Notes: generated by a model from the sequence alone, not told the origin. DNA of 64,000 nt from Oceanisphaera sp. IT1-181 (GCF_033807535.1 NZ_CP136856.1:2723001-2787000); one strand, 5' to 3'; positions 1 to 9,198 are shown, counted from the stretch's first letter. Translations and numbers: made by a program.

Positions 1-137
1 TACGCTTGATGGTGTTAGGTAATTTGGCGACCCATATTATTAATCACCAAATTGCCCCGGGACAACGCAAAACCATAGCGGATAAGTTTGCTAAGGTACT
101 CACTGCCTCGGTAGATACGCAAAAAGGGGCTCACTAA
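1..137 (+). CDS. yejL: YejL family protein (DUF1414), 3' end only
   Basis: The window opens inside this gene; the last 44 codons are readable and end with TAA. The visible peptide (LMVLGNLATHIINHQIAPGQR and onward to KGAH) matches the C-terminal half of E. coli YejL, a small soluble protein of about 75 residues with no established function. It sits directly upstream of yejM, as in enterobacteria. Its stop codon lies within the hairpin of the terminator-like sequence that follows. Identity is sure from the tail; the start lies outside the window. Confidence 0.88.
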   Translation, partial: RLMVLGNLATHIINHQIAPGQRKTIADKFAKVLTASVDTQKGAH

Positions 138-150
138 GAGCCTTTTTTAT
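121..150 (+). terminator. Intrinsic terminator overlapping the end of yejL
   Basis: GGCTC and GAGCC arms, extended by A and T runs, surround the yejL stop codon and are followed by six T residues. The hairpin overlaps the last codons of yejL. It could reduce read-through into yejM, which begins about 75 bases later. Confidence 0.6.
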
Positions 151-224
151 CGCTAATGTTGGATTTTTTACTCACTGCTGGCGACGTATTGCTAGCTGAT
201 AGGTGTTAACGAAACTGCTTAATT

Positions 225-2087
225 ATGCTCAAAACCGGTAATCTCTATCGCGACAATGTTTCTCACCTGATTGGCTGGGGACACTGGTTAGTCTTTTTTA
301 ACGTGCTGCTCGCCATGTTGGTGTCTAGCCGGTTTTTATTGATCGCTGGCTGGCCTGACACCTTGCTCGGCAGCTTTTATTTGCTGATCAGCTGGGCCGG
401 TCATTTCGCTTTCCTGACTTTTTTTACCTACCTGCTAACGCTGTTTCCACTGACCTTTTTGTTTCCTAATCTGCGCACCTTGCAATGGCTGGCGGCCGCC
501 ATTGGCACCGCGGCCCTAACGCTGTTACTGGTCGACTCGCAAGTATTTAGCCTATTTAAGTTTCACCTTAATCCCACTGTGTGGCGGTTATTACTCGAAC
601 AAGCGCAAACTGAGCAAGCCTCGGGTTGGGGCTGGCTGTTTGTCTGGGTGCCTGTGGTCTTCTTATTTGAGCTGTGGCTGGCCGGCTGGTTATGGCGTTG
701 GAGCCAACGCCGCCGTCGCTCCCTCACTTGGCCATTAGCAGTGCCGCTCTTGGCTTGCTTTTTTCTCACCCACAGCCTACATATTTGGGCGGATGCCTAT
801 GTGTATACGCCGATCACCGAGCAAAAAGCGAACTTTCCGCTGTCTTATCCCATGACTGCCAAGAGCTTCTTGATCAAACAAGGGTGGTTAGACGAAGACC
901 AATACAAGCAACTGTCTCAACAAGTGCCTGAGCACGCTAAGCGCAAGCTCAACTACCCACTGCGGCCCCTGTCGGTCACCGCACCTGAATTGGCACCCAA
1001 TATTTTATTGGTGGTGGCCGATGGCCTGCGTGGGGATCAGCTTGATGCTATTACCATGCCTAACCTGCATCGTTTTGCCGAGCGGCACTTGCGCTTTAAC
1101 GATCACTTAAGTGCCGGTAATAACACCCAAGCATCCTTGTTTAGCTTGTTTTATAGCTTGCCCAGTCGCTATCGCACCGATGCAGAGCAAGAAGGCGTCG
1201 CGCCGTTATTGATCAGTGAATTGCAGCGCCAAGATTATCGCTTTGGTTTATTTGCCAGCGGCGGCTTAGACGAATCTGTGTATCAGAAAGCCATTTTTTC
1301 CTCCTTGCGCCACAGCAGCTTTAGCCACGCTACTGGTGGTGCTAAAGGCGATAACCACATAGTGTCTGAGTTTAATAGTTGGTTGGCACAGCAAGATGAG
1401 CAGAGACCTTGGTTTTCGTTTATCTATTTAGATGCCATTAATGGTCTGGACTTGCCTGAGGGTGCCACTGGTCCCTTCCAACCATCATTGTCTAAGATTA
1501 ATCCGGCCCAGCCTTATCAAAATATCGAGCGAGAAGCGCTGTTTAATCGCTATCGTAACTCGGTATTTTATACGGACCGCCTGTTAGGTCAGTTATTGTC
1601 CTTACCTCAGTACCGCAATGAGCAAGAGCGTGACACTATTATTATTGTGACTTCTAGTCATGGTATGGAGTTTAACGATTATGACAATAATACTTGGGGT
1701 TCGGGCAATGCCTATTCTTTGGCTCAACTACAAGTACCATTAGTGATTGCTTGGCCAGGGCGAGATCAGCCCATGAGTTTTGATTACCCAACCAGCCAGC
1801 TGGACTTAGCCCCTAGTCTTATGCGCCAAGCCCTCGGCGTGCAAAGCCCAGCGCGCAGTTACAGTACCGGTCAGTCGCTGTTTAAAGCCAACGATGACAG
1901 GTGGCGCTTAGCCTCTGACGAAGATGAATATGCCATTTATCAGCATAACGACATCACGTTGTTTAATCGCCGCGGCGACATGCAATTGTTGCGCGCCAAA
2001 GACTACCAGCTCGAGTCTAATGACAGCCCAGAGCTGTCGTTATTACTGCAAGTGATGAGCGATTTAAATCGTTTTCAAGGTAAATAA
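225..2087 (+). CDS. yejM: Inner-membrane sulfatase-fold protein YejM/PbgA (LapC), regulator of LPS synthesis
   Basis: A 620-residue protein with five hydrophobic segments in the first 190 residues (DUF3413 region) and a periplasmic alkaline-phosphatase/sulfatase-like domain starting near residue 255 (LAPNILLVVADGLRGD). E. coli YejM/PbgA/LapC has the same architecture at 586 residues; it senses lipopolysaccharide at the periplasmic face and controls LpxC turnover through LapB. The position after yejL is conserved. The ATG at 225 has only a weak ribosome binding site. The family is regarded as non-enzymatic or at most weakly hydrolytic, so the sulfatase label describes the fold only. Confidence 0.93.
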   Translation: MLKTGNLYRDNVSHLIGWGHWLVFFNVLLAMLVSSRFLLIAGWPDTLLGSFYLLISWAGHFAFLTFFTYLLTLFPLTFLFPNLRTLQWLAAAIGTAALTLLLVDSQVFSLFKFHLNPTVWRLLLEQAQTEQASGWGWLFVWVPVVFLFELWLAGWLWRWSQRRRRSLTWPLAVPLLACFFLTHSLHIWADAYVYTPITEQKANFPLSYPMTAKSFLIKQGWLDEDQYKQLSQQVPEHAKRKLNYPLRPLSVTAPELAPNILLVVADGLRGDQLDAITMPNLHRFAERHLRFNDHLSAGNNTQASLFSLFYSLPSRYRTDAEQEGVAPLLISELQRQDYRFGLFASGGLDESVYQKAIFSSLRHSSFSHATGGAKGDNHIVSEFNSWLAQQDEQRPWFSFIYLDAINGLDLPEGATGPFQPSLSKINPAQPYQNIEREALFNRYRNSVFYTDRLLGQLLSLPQYRNEQERDTIIIVTSSHGMEFNDYDNNTWGSGNAYSLAQLQVPLVIAWPGRDQPMSFDYPTSQLDLAPSLMRQALGVQSPARSYSTGQSLFKANDDRWRLASDEDEYAIYQHNDITLFNRRGDMQLLRAKDYQLESNDSPELSLLLQVMSDLNRFQGK

Positions 2088-2154
2088 GCTGGAAGCTGGA
2101 AGAAAATATTAGGCCTTAAACAAGTAAGTGAATCTTGGCTCTTGGCTCCACCCA

Positions 2155-2191
2155 TAAAAAAACACCGAACTTTTCAGTTCGGTGTTTTTTT
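2155..2191. terminator. Bidirectional intrinsic terminator between yejM and the NlpC/P60 gene
   Basis: A perfect stem (ACACCGAAC with GTTCGGTGT, short TTCA loop) is flanked by A7 on the left and T7 on the right. It can terminate yejM on the plus strand and the convergent NlpC/P60 gene on the minus strand. Confidence 0.88.
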
Positions 2192-2214
2192 AACGACTAT
2201 TGCTCACGCTGCGA

Positions 2215-2742
2215 TTAATGCGTGTCTAACAGGCGGCGTGCTTGCCAGTAGCGGCTGCGCCAATACACGTTGTCTAACCGCGAAATGGTCACACCGACAC
2301 TGGAAGAGGCATGGGCAAATTTGCCATCCCCTACATAAACGCCATTATGTTGAGTACGGCCGGTGCGAAAGAACACTAAATCGCCGGGCTGTAACTCTTG
2401 CTGGGAAATTTCTCGTCCCAGCTCTATTTGTTCATAAGTGCTTCTGGGCAACTCCATGCCATAGGCTTCTTGATACACATTACGCGTAAAAGCCGAGCAA
2501 TCGATACCTTGGTCATCTACTCCACCAAAACGGTAAGGCGTGCCTCGCCATTTTTGATACGCCTGATTTAAGTTACGCATCGAGCTCAGAGTCTGCTTTC
2601 GCTTCATCGGTGCAGTACTAATACTGTAAGTAAGGGAAGAAGTGGGCTTTTTTGCAACCAACTTTTTTCCTGACTCTTGCTTGGGGCTGCTACTGCAACC
2701 GGCAATCAGCAATAAGCCGCTAAGAATAATTACCTTTTTCAT
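2215..2742 (-). CDS. NlpC/P60 family lipoprotein, likely peptidoglycan DD- or DL-endopeptidase
   Basis: A 175-residue lipoprotein: an N-terminal hydrophobic signal ending in the lipobox LIAGC, a polar linker, then an NlpC/P60 domain. The catalytic Cys is residue 82 (GIDCSAF), followed by a His in QHNGVYVG and a second His in FAHASS. The domain lies between E. coli NlpC and MepS (Spr), enzymes that cleave stem peptides or cross-links in the cell wall; the ending DNVYWRSRYWQARRLL is closest to NlpC as I recall it. The length also fits both. It converges on yejM across a shared terminator. The exact bond cut cannot be read from the sequence. Confidence 0.88.
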   Translation of the reverse strand: MKKVIILSGLLLIAGCSSSPKQESGKKLVAKKPTSSLTYSISTAPMKRKQTLSSMRNLNQAYQKWRGTPYRFGGVDDQGIDCSAFTRNVYQEAYGMELPRSTYEQIELGREISQQELQPGDLVFFRTGRTQHNGVYVGDGKFAHASSSVGVTISRLDNVYWRSRYWQARRLLDTH

Positions 2743-2795
2743 AAGAATTATGGCAACCAGTTGTTAATAGGAAGTGGTTAACAATAATGGAAATT

Positions 2796-2814
2796 AATGA
2801 TAATAAATATTAAT
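2796..2814 (+). promoter_or_regulatory. Candidate Fur box upstream of the phosphopantetheinyl transferase
   Basis: AATGATAATAAATATTAAT agrees at 15 of 18 defined positions with the classical 19-bp Fur consensus. It ends 44 bases before the start codon of the PPTase gene. The interval is AT-rich, so chance resemblance is possible, but the left nine bases match exactly. Confidence 0.55.
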
Positions 2815-2858
2815 CGCACAGATAGTAGTGCAGAAGGTAGGGGCTTTGCAAAAATAAT

Positions 2859-3641
2859 ATGAGTATAAACAAGGATATTTTTAACCGACTGCTGATTTGT
2901 GACGCAAATCACCTCATTTTGCCACCCGATGCCCATGAGTCACTATCAACGCCGGAGCGGGTTCGTCTGGCACAGATAGCGAATCCAGTGCCCGCTAAAC
3001 TCTTTCTGCTGGGGCGCTATCTACTGCGCCAACTCTTGGCTCCCAAACTACTGCTTAGTCCGTCCCAGATCTCAATTTCAATAAATAATAAAGGTAAGCC
3101 AACCTTGTTTAGGCCGGAAATGTGTAGGCCCGATAAGTTATTGCCTAACAGGTTAAACCCTAGCTGGCACTTCAATATCAGTCACACTGGCAGCCTATTG
3201 GCGCTGGCTATCAGTAATCAGGCGCCCTTGGGCGTGGATCTGGAATCACGCCAGCTATCAAACACTCAAATACAACGCTTAGCACGGCGCTACTTTAGTG
3301 AAGACGAACAAGCCTGGTTGGCTCAGCACCCTGAGCCTGAGCATTTTTTACGGTTATGGACCATCAAAGAAGCCGTGCTTAAGGCGCACGGTGGGGGCAT
3401 TGCCAATAACTTAAGCGCCGTGCACTGGCAACCCGAACAAGACTATGCTCGGTTTGACGAGCAGCACTATCAGTTACAGCACTTTTTATTGCAGGAGGAT
3501 AAAGATGCCAGTAGCCGACTGACACTGGCCATCCAAGGCGCGCAGGCTACCCCACTGGAGCTATTGAGCGTGGCTGATTTAGGGCTAGCGCTTGAAATTA
3601 GCGGTGATCAGCCCAACATATGTGTGAGCCAAGGCATATAA
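2859..3641 (+). CDS. 4'-phosphopantetheinyl transferase, Sfp/EntD superfamily
   Basis: A 260-residue enzyme of the Sfp/Gsp/EntD type, which moves the phosphopantetheine arm of coenzyme A onto a serine of carrier domains. The magnesium-binding motif GVDLES is at residues 125-130 and the second signature WTIKEAVLKAHG is near 167-178, with FSEDEQAW between them. Carrier targets could be siderophore synthetases, polyketide or fatty-acid proteins; none is encoded here. The Fur-box-like site just upstream favours a siderophore role (inference). The start has no good ribosome binding site at normal spacing (AAGGTAGGGG lies about 15 bases upstream). Confidence 0.88.
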   Translation: MSINKDIFNRLLICDANHLILPPDAHESLSTPERVRLAQIANPVPAKLFLLGRYLLRQLLAPKLLLSPSQISISINNKGKPTLFRPEMCRPDKLLPNRLNPSWHFNISHTGSLLALAISNQAPLGVDLESRQLSNTQIQRLARRYFSEDEQAWLAQHPEPEHFLRLWTIKEAVLKAHGGGIANNLSAVHWQPEQDYARFDEQHYQLQHFLLQEDKDASSRLTLAIQGAQATPLELLSVADLGLALEISGDQPNICVSQGI

Positions 3642-3679
3642 GCCCTTAAATTTTTTCTTATCCAGCGAGACGCTTATCT

Positions 3680-4516
3680 ATGATAGTTGACATCAATGTA
3701 CAGAATTTTCAGCAAGCGTTAATTGACGCCTCCATGGCTAAAACCGTGGTGATCTTCTTTCATGCAGAGGCTGTGCCCGAATGCCAAGCCATGAGCCCAG
3801 TGCTGGAAAGACTGATTGGCGACGATCATGCCCAACTGGACTTAGCCCGCGTCGATGTAGCAGACCCTCAGCTGCAAAGCTTGGCCTCGCAATTAGGCCT
3901 GCGCGCGCTACCTGCTATGGTGGCCTTTAAAGACGGTCAGCCGGTAGATGTGTTAGAAGGTCCCCAAGACGAAGCGGCCATTACCGACTTCTTAGCGCCC
4001 TACCAGCCCAACGAGGCCGAGTTATTGCTGGATGAAGCAAAGCAGCTCCTAGGCACAGACCCACAAGCGGCCTACGGCCTGTTACAGCAAGCTCGTGCAC
4101 TGCAAGACAGTTCGGCTATTCGTCTCTACTTGGCGGAAGCGGCATTGGCACTGAATAAGCTGGAAGAGACCAAGCAATTGCTCGCCAGCATCGGCATGGC
4201 CGACCAAGATAGCCAATATCAGCATATTTTGGCGCGTTTAGAGCTGGCAGAAGAAGCCGCCGATAGCCCAGAGATCCGTGAATTAGAAGAAAAGCTGGCC
4301 GCAGAGCCAGAGTCATTGAGCTTAAAAGAAGAATTGGCGGTGCAGTTATTTCAAGCGGGTCGTCAAGAAGAAGCGCTGCAATTACTGGTCAGCGTATTGC
4401 AAAAAGATCTGGCCTTTGGTGATGCCAGAAAACACTTCTTAGATATGTTGATCACCTTAGGCGCCGACCCTATAGCCTCAACTTATCGTCGCAAGCTGTA
4501 CAGTATGCTCTACTAA
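3680..4516 (+). CDS. ybbN: Thioredoxin-TPR co-chaperone YbbN (CnoX)
   Basis: A 278-residue protein with an N-terminal thioredoxin fold (about residues 5-110) followed by TPR-like helices to the C-terminus. Family members are holdases that hand substrates to GroEL/ES and DnaK under bleach or heat stress. The usual CxxC of thioredoxin is absent: the aligned segment reads VPEC, leaving one cysteine (residue 35). E. coli YbbN likewise keeps only one of the two cysteines, so oxidoreductase activity is unlikely. It follows the PPTase gene by 38 bases in the same direction and may be co-transcribed. A strong hairpin terminator follows. Confidence 0.9.
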   Translation: MIVDINVQNFQQALIDASMAKTVVIFFHAEAVPECQAMSPVLERLIGDDHAQLDLARVDVADPQLQSLASQLGLRALPAMVAFKDGQPVDVLEGPQDEAAITDFLAPYQPNEAELLLDEAKQLLGTDPQAAYGLLQQARALQDSSAIRLYLAEAALALNKLEETKQLLASIGMADQDSQYQHILARLELAEEAADSPEIRELEEKLAAEPESLSLKEELAVQLFQAGRQEEALQLLVSVLQKDLAFGDARKHFLDMLITLGADPIASTYRRKLYSMLY

Positions 4517-4550
4517 CAGCGCCCAGCGCCTAGATAAAACAGAGCAAAAC

Positions 4551-4579
4551 CGGATCCTGACTTTCGTCAGGAAGACGGC
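4551..4579 (+). repeat. Short copy of dispersed repeat G (CTGAC..GTCAG hairpin plus GAAGACGGC)
   Basis: The motif GATCCTGAC-N4-GTCAGGAAGACGGC occurs here, at 9247-9280 and, inverted, at 59461-59490. This copy holds only the hairpin part and not the ATACCG half found at the other two. Confidence 0.6.
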
Positions 4580-4582
4580 AGA

Positions 4583-4620
4583 AAAAAAGCCCCGCACCTT
4601 CTAGGTTTGGGGCTTTTGTT
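4583..4620. terminator. Bidirectional intrinsic terminator between ybbN and the NSS transporter
   Basis: AAGCCCC and GGGGCTT arms with an inner CACC/GGT pairing, A7 on the left and TTTTGTTT on the right. It lies between the convergent ends of ybbN and the transporter gene. Confidence 0.85.
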
Positions 4621-4656
4621 TAGCTGGGTGCCGGGCGCTCGGCCCTCGGCGCTAGT

Positions 4657-5994
4657 TTACCAATTACTGGCGATCACTAAGATAACCAATAACGGGCAGA
4701 CCACACGCACGTAGGTGGGCCAGATCCGCCAAAACAGGCTGCTAGACAGTTCAGGCGTGCCTTGTACCAACTCTTCAAACAACTTAGCCCGTCCCCACAT
4801 CCAACCGCCTAACAGCACGAAGCCCAAGCCCACTAAAGGCTGAATTTGCTGGGTAGACAGACGAATAACGAAGCCAAACAAGCTGCCAAAGTTAAAACAG
4901 ATAATCACGCTCAGCACCGCTAATCCTGTTCCCAATACCCAAGTCATGAACGGTCGCGAGGCTTTGAAGCGCTCTGTAGTATAAGACACCGGCACTTCTA
5001 ACATGGAAATCGACGACGTCAGGGCCGCTATGCCCATCAACACAAAAAACACCAGCGACATCACGAGCCCAGACGGCCCCATGGTCTCGAATAAGGCAGG
5101 CAGCACGGTAAAGACTAAGGTATCAGAGTCCAGCAGGCTGCCGTCATCGGCAAAGATAGTCACGCCGTTATTCATGGCCACAAACATGGCCGGCAAAATC
5201 ACCAAGCCCGCTAAAAAGGCCACGCCGGTATCGAGTAAGGTAATTTGCAGCGCAGTGCGCGGAATGTTTTCTTGCTTACTCAGGTAAGAGCCATACATCA
5301 ACATGGAGCAGCCACCTATGGTCAGCGAGAAAAACGCCTGCCCCATGGCACTCACCAATAATTTAGGCTCCAATACTTTGCTAAAATCCGGCACTAAATA
5401 ATGTTTTAGGCCAGCCATGGCGCCTTTTTGAGTGAGGATGTAAAAAAATAGCACCAAAAACAGCACAAATAACGCCGGCATTAGGCGAGCCGACCAGCGC
5501 TCTATACCGTTACGTACACCCGCTTGCACCACCAAGATAGTCAGCAAATAGAAGATCAGGGTACCCACAATATTGCGGCCCAAGCCAAAGGCTTGCAGCC
5601 ACTCGGTGGCACTGTCCCAGCCCATCAGACGCGTAATGGCCGCCGCCAAGAAGGCCAGCAGCCAACCGGCGACGATGGCATAAAAAGTCAACACTAGGCT
5701 TGGCACCAACATGCCCAAATAACCCACGGCCGCGGCGAGCTGCTTTTGTATGCCACTGCGGCCCAGCTTGCGCACCGAGTCCACGGGGTTGGCTTGGCCG
5801 TAGCGACCGATGGCCACCTCCATCACCAGCATGGGAAAGCCCAGTAGCATCACCAATAGCAAGTACGCCATTAAGAAGGCGCCGCCGCCATTGCTGGCCG
5901 CTTGTGTGGGGAAACCCCAAATGTTACCTAGCCCTACCGCAGCACCTGCCGCCGCCATGATAAAGCCAAAGCGTGAGCCAAAATGTTCTCTCAC
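4657..5994 (-). CDS. Sodium-dependent transporter, NSS (SNF) family
   Basis: A 445-residue polytopic membrane protein with the neurotransmitter:sodium symporter signature near its N-terminus (FGFIMAAAGAAVGLGNIWGFP) and about 11-12 hydrophobic segments. The family imports amino acids or related amines using the sodium gradient, which suits a marine organism; the substrate cannot be told from sequence. The start is a GTG at 5994 preceded by AAAGGA. It appears to be transcribed alone. Confidence 0.92.
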   Translation of the reverse strand: MREHFGSRFGFIMAAAGAAVGLGNIWGFPTQAASNGGGAFLMAYLLLVMLLGFPMLVMEVAIGRYGQANPVDSVRKLGRSGIQKQLAAAVGYLGMLVPSLVLTFYAIVAGWLLAFLAAAITRLMGWDSATEWLQAFGLGRNIVGTLIFYLLTILVVQAGVRNGIERWSARLMPALFVLFLVLFFYILTQKGAMAGLKHYLVPDFSKVLEPKLLVSAMGQAFFSLTIGGCSMLMYGSYLSKQENIPRTALQITLLDTGVAFLAGLVILPAMFVAMNNGVTIFADDGSLLDSDTLVFTVLPALFETMGPSGLVMSLVFFVLMGIAALTSSISMLEVPVSYTTERFKASRPFMTWVLGTGLAVLSVIICFNFGSLFGFVIRLSTQQIQPLVGLGFVLLGGWMWGRAKLFEELVQGTPELSSSLFWRIWPTYVRVVCPLLVILVIASNW

Positions 5995-6135
5995 TTTTCT
6001 ATCCTTTATTGCGTTAGTTAAATTTGTGTTCTAAAGCACTTAGTGCAGCCACCTTCGTGCAATATGTGAATATCGACGCTGAGTTAAAATATAACATCGT
6101 CTTTTGTTTCGCTCAGGTATTGCCTGAAGGTATTA

Positions 6136-6175
6136 GTTTTGCTGCGCAAAACCAGCCGGCTAAAGCGGCTTCTAC
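6136..6175 (-). repeat. REP-like element (GTAG head, family C)
   Basis: On the minus strand it reads GTAGAAGCCGCTTTAGCCGG followed by a GTTTTG..CAAAAC hairpin. The same head and palindrome recur at 35191-35230, 44695-44733 and elsewhere. The upstream 6046-6081 segment (TTCGTGCAATATGTGAATATCG) is also shared with 39518-39540 and, inverted, 44757-44780. A conserved GTAG tetranucleotide before an imperfect palindrome is the classic REP layout. Confidence 0.65.
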
Positions 6176-6258
6176 ATTCGTGCCATCTGCGGAAAACACC
6201 GTTATTTACACTAAATCCATTTGATCACGCGTTTTAACCGCGACAACCCATTCGGCAC

Positions 6259-7338
6259 TTAACCCTCTTTGTGCTCAAGCACGGGCACTGACTCATCACG
6301 AGGCCAGGCGTTAAACACGGCTTTGACCAGCGTTGCCAGTGGGATGGCAAAAAATACGCCCCAAAAGCCCCACAGTCCGCCAAAAATAAGCACCGCCATA
6401 ATAATGGCTATCGGATGCAGGTTTACCGCTTCTGAAAACAAAATCGGCACTAACACGTTGCCATCCAGCGCTTGGATAATGCTGTAGGCGACGATTAAGT
6501 AAAAGAACGGCGGCGTAAAACCCCACTGAAACAAACCCACCATGGCCACGGGTACGGTAGCCGCCGCAGCACCTATGTAGGGGATCAGTACCGAAAAACC
6601 CACCAACACCGACAGCAACAAGGGGTAGCGCAAGTCGAGCAGCATAAAGGTGATGTAACTAACGCCACCAACAATACATATTTCTATCACCTTACCGCGC
6701 ACATAGTTGGCAATTTGTACGTTCATTTCTCGCCATACTCGCGATACCAGCTCGCGATTTCGCGGTAGAAAACGGCGGCTGCTGTTCATTAATTGACGCT
6801 TATCTTTGAGCATAAAGAACACCAGCACCGACACCAAAAGCAGATACACCATCAGCACGGCCGCGTTGGTCAGCGAGCTGAATGACACACTTACAATGGC
6901 ATTGGCCGAGCCCAGCAAGCGGCTGCGCCCATCGTCGAGTATGCTTTGCATCAAGGTCACATCGACAATTTCAGGATAGCGCTCGGGTAGCGTGAGCAAT
7001 GCGTCTTGGGTGCTGGTGATCATGGTGGGTATTTCACGAGCCAAGTTCGCCATTTGCGATAAAAAGGTCGGCACTATACTGATCAGCGAGACCACCACCA
7101 CTATGGCGAACAGTAGTTGTACTACAGCTGTCGCCAATACCCGTTTAAACCCCCAACGTTCGAGGCGACTGACCGGCCAGTCCAACAAATACGCGATCAC
7201 CACGGCGGCAAAAAATGGCGCCAAAATATGGCCGAGAAAATACACCACCACAAAGCCAAATAGCAGGCTTAAAAATAGCGCCACCGCACCGGGATCCGTA
7301 AAACGAGTCCGATACCAATGCTTAATAACGTCTAGCAT
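6259..7338 (-). CDS. perM: AI-2E family transporter, PerM-like
   Basis: A 359-residue membrane protein of the PF01594 family with about eight hydrophobic segments and a family-typical long region between the third and later helices. Members include E. coli PerM (YfgO) and the TqsA autoinducer exporter; some act as sodium/proton antiporters. The location next to bepA and an arsC-like gene is the same as for yfgO in enterobacteria, which supports the PerM assignment. The ATG at 7338 has an AAGGAA site. The transported substrate is unknown. Confidence 0.88.
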   Translation of the reverse strand: MLDVIKHWYRTRFTDPGAVALFLSLLFGFVVVYFLGHILAPFFAAVVIAYLLDWPVSRLERWGFKRVLATAVVQLLFAIVVVVSLISIVPTFLSQMANLAREIPTMITSTQDALLTLPERYPEIVDVTLMQSILDDGRSRLLGSANAIVSVSFSSLTNAAVLMVYLLLVSVLVFFMLKDKRQLMNSSRRFLPRNRELVSRVWREMNVQIANYVRGKVIEICIVGGVSYITFMLLDLRYPLLLSVLVGFSVLIPYIGAAAATVPVAMVGLFQWGFTPPFFYLIVAYSIIQALDGNVLVPILFSEAVNLHPIAIIMAVLIFGGLWGFWGVFFAIPLATLVKAVFNAWPRDESVPVLEHKEG

Positions 7339-7350
7339 GCAATTCGTTCC

Positions 7351-7596
7351 TTATGGTGCTTTAGTAATGAGTAAGATCAGCAGATGGCCATCGTCACTTT
7401 CTTCGGTGAGCCCGTGCCCCATGCGTAATAGATAGGAAGGAATATCTTGGCGGGATCCCGCATCTGAGATACATAAACGCAATTGTTGTCCTACAGAGGC
7501 GGCTTTAAGCCACATTTTCATGCGCAGTAATGGCAGCGGGCAGCGCCACGCACTCGCATCCAGTGTTTCCACCTTATCTTCAGTAAAAAATGACAC
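7351..7596 (-). CDS. TusA/SirA-like sulfurtransferase family protein
   Basis: An 81-residue protein of the TusA/YedF/SirA fold. The motif WRCPLPLLRMKMWL holds the CPxP signature whose cysteine carries a persulfide in TusA. The strand order and length fit the family. TusA itself relays sulfur to tRNA thiolation; this paralogue sits 12 bases before perM on the same strand, so its partner is unclear. The start is a GTG at 7596 with an AAGGGA site; the nearby ATG is out of frame and soon terminates. Confidence 0.82.
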   Translation of the reverse strand: MSFFTEDKVETLDASAWRCPLPLLRMKMWLKAASVGQQLRLCISDAGSRQDIPSYLLRMGHGLTEESDDGHLLILLITKAP

Positions 7597-7692
7597 TCAT
7601 TATCCCTTGGCTGGCAGCCACAAACAATGCTTGTTACGCCTTATGGGGGCAGGTATTCTGCTACAAGCACACTATAAAACAAGGTAATTAAA

Positions 7693-9138
7693 ATGGGTTT
7701 TCATGCGACCAGGCTGGCACTGGCGTTTTCTCTGCTTTTCATGGCTCCAACGCAAGCTGCGAATGGCTTGCCCGATATCGGTACCGCCGGCGTCAGCGCT
7801 ATGTCCATTGAGCGAGAAGCCCGTTTTGGTCAGGCATTTACCCGTTTTGCGCGCGCCAACCAGCCGGTGATCGACGATCCGGTACTCAATGAATACGTGA
7901 CCGATTTAGGCCTTAAGCTGTTATCCCAAGCGGATGCGGTGCGGTTTCCGTTTCAGTTTTTACTGATCAACGATGACACTATTAACGCCAGCGCCTTTCT
8001 CGGGGGCGTGGTGCAACTGCACACGGGCTTATTCTTGTATGCGGAAAACGAAAGCGAGCTGGCGTCTGTTATCGCCCACGAAATTACCCACGTTACTCAG
8101 CGCCATATTGCTCGCTACCTAGAAGCCCAATCCCGCAGTACCCCGCTCACCGTAGCCGGCTTAGTGGGCTCGGTGGCTTTAGCCTTGGTTAGCCCACAAG
8201 CGGGCATGGCCGCCTTGCAAACCACCCTCGGCTTAAAGATGCAATCGGCCATCAACTATACCCGAGATAATGAGCTGGAAGCGGACCGCATTGGCTTGCG
8301 TTTACTGAGTAATGCCGGCTTTAATCCGGATAGCATGGCCAGCTTCTTTCAAAAACTGGCCGATAAATATCAGTTTGCCAGCACACCGCCGCCTATGCTG
8401 CTCACCCACCCATTACCCACCAGCCGTATTGCGGAGGCTCGCAGCCGAGCGCAAGATTACCCTAAGAGCCAGCACCCGGCCAGCTTAGACTTTCAGTTAG
8501 CAAAAGCGCGGGTCATGGTGCGTTTTCAGCGCAACAGTGGCAATGAGTTACACCTCTTTTTTGAGCAAGAGGCTAAACAAACGAACGGCGCTTGGCAAAC
8601 CGATGCTGCTCGCTATGGCCAAGCGCTGGCCTTGCTAAAAATTAATAAAGAAGACTTGGCTCGCCCTCTGCTTAATGAGTTAGCGAGTCGTCATCGGAAC
8701 AACATCTTTATTCTAGATGCGCTCACCGACTTGGATAACGCTCAAGATAATCACCAAGCCGCGATTACCCGTTTACAACAGGCTCAGCAGCAATTACCTA
8801 ATAATCAGGTGGTGATGATTAACCTCGCCGATAGCATGCTGCAAGCCGGCCGTTATGCAGAGGCCGTCACTTTGCTGGATAACTATTTGCGCCGTAATCC
8901 AGAAAATCCCTTAGCCTGGGAGTTGATTGCCCAAGCCTATCGCCCTCTCAGCGATGAGTCGGCGTTTCGCCAAGCCCAAGCAGAAGTGGCCGCGCTTAAA
9001 GGTCGCTACGACTTGGCCGTCGACCAAATGGAAATTGCCGCTAATCTGTCTAAAGACAGCATGCAGCGCGCCCGCCTCGGCGCCCGCTTAATACAACTGC
9101 GCCAGCAACAGCAAGAATGGGAAGAGTTAAGAAAGTAA
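7693..9138 (+). CDS. bepA: Periplasmic beta-barrel assembly-enhancing protease BepA, M48 family
   Basis: A 481-residue protein with a signal peptide cleaved near residue 22 (APTQA-ANG), an M48 metallopeptidase domain with the zinc motif H129-E130-x-x-H133 and a downstream ELEAD sequence, then C-terminal TPR repeats. E. coli BepA (YfgC, 487 residues) assists LptD maturation and degrades stalled outer-membrane proteins through BamA. The neighbours perM and arsC match the E. coli order. A good AAGG site precedes the ATG. Confidence 0.94.
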   Translation: MGFHATRLALAFSLLFMAPTQAANGLPDIGTAGVSAMSIEREARFGQAFTRFARANQPVIDDPVLNEYVTDLGLKLLSQADAVRFPFQFLLINDDTINASAFLGGVVQLHTGLFLYAENESELASVIAHEITHVTQRHIARYLEAQSRSTPLTVAGLVGSVALALVSPQAGMAALQTTLGLKMQSAINYTRDNELEADRIGLRLLSNAGFNPDSMASFFQKLADKYQFASTPPPMLLTHPLPTSRIAEARSRAQDYPKSQHPASLDFQLAKARVMVRFQRNSGNELHLFFEQEAKQTNGAWQTDAARYGQALALLKINKEDLARPLLNELASRHRNNIFILDALTDLDNAQDNHQAAITRLQQAQQQLPNNQVVMINLADSMLQAGRYAEAVTLLDNYLRRNPENPLAWELIAQAYRPLSDESAFRQAQAEVAALKGRYDLAVDQMEIAANLSKDSMQRARLGARLIQLRQQQQEWEELRK

Positions 9139-9198
9139 CTAGCGCTAAGAGGCCAGCTAACCCGAAATACCACCGCTTGTTGGGCTTATGCTCTTTGC

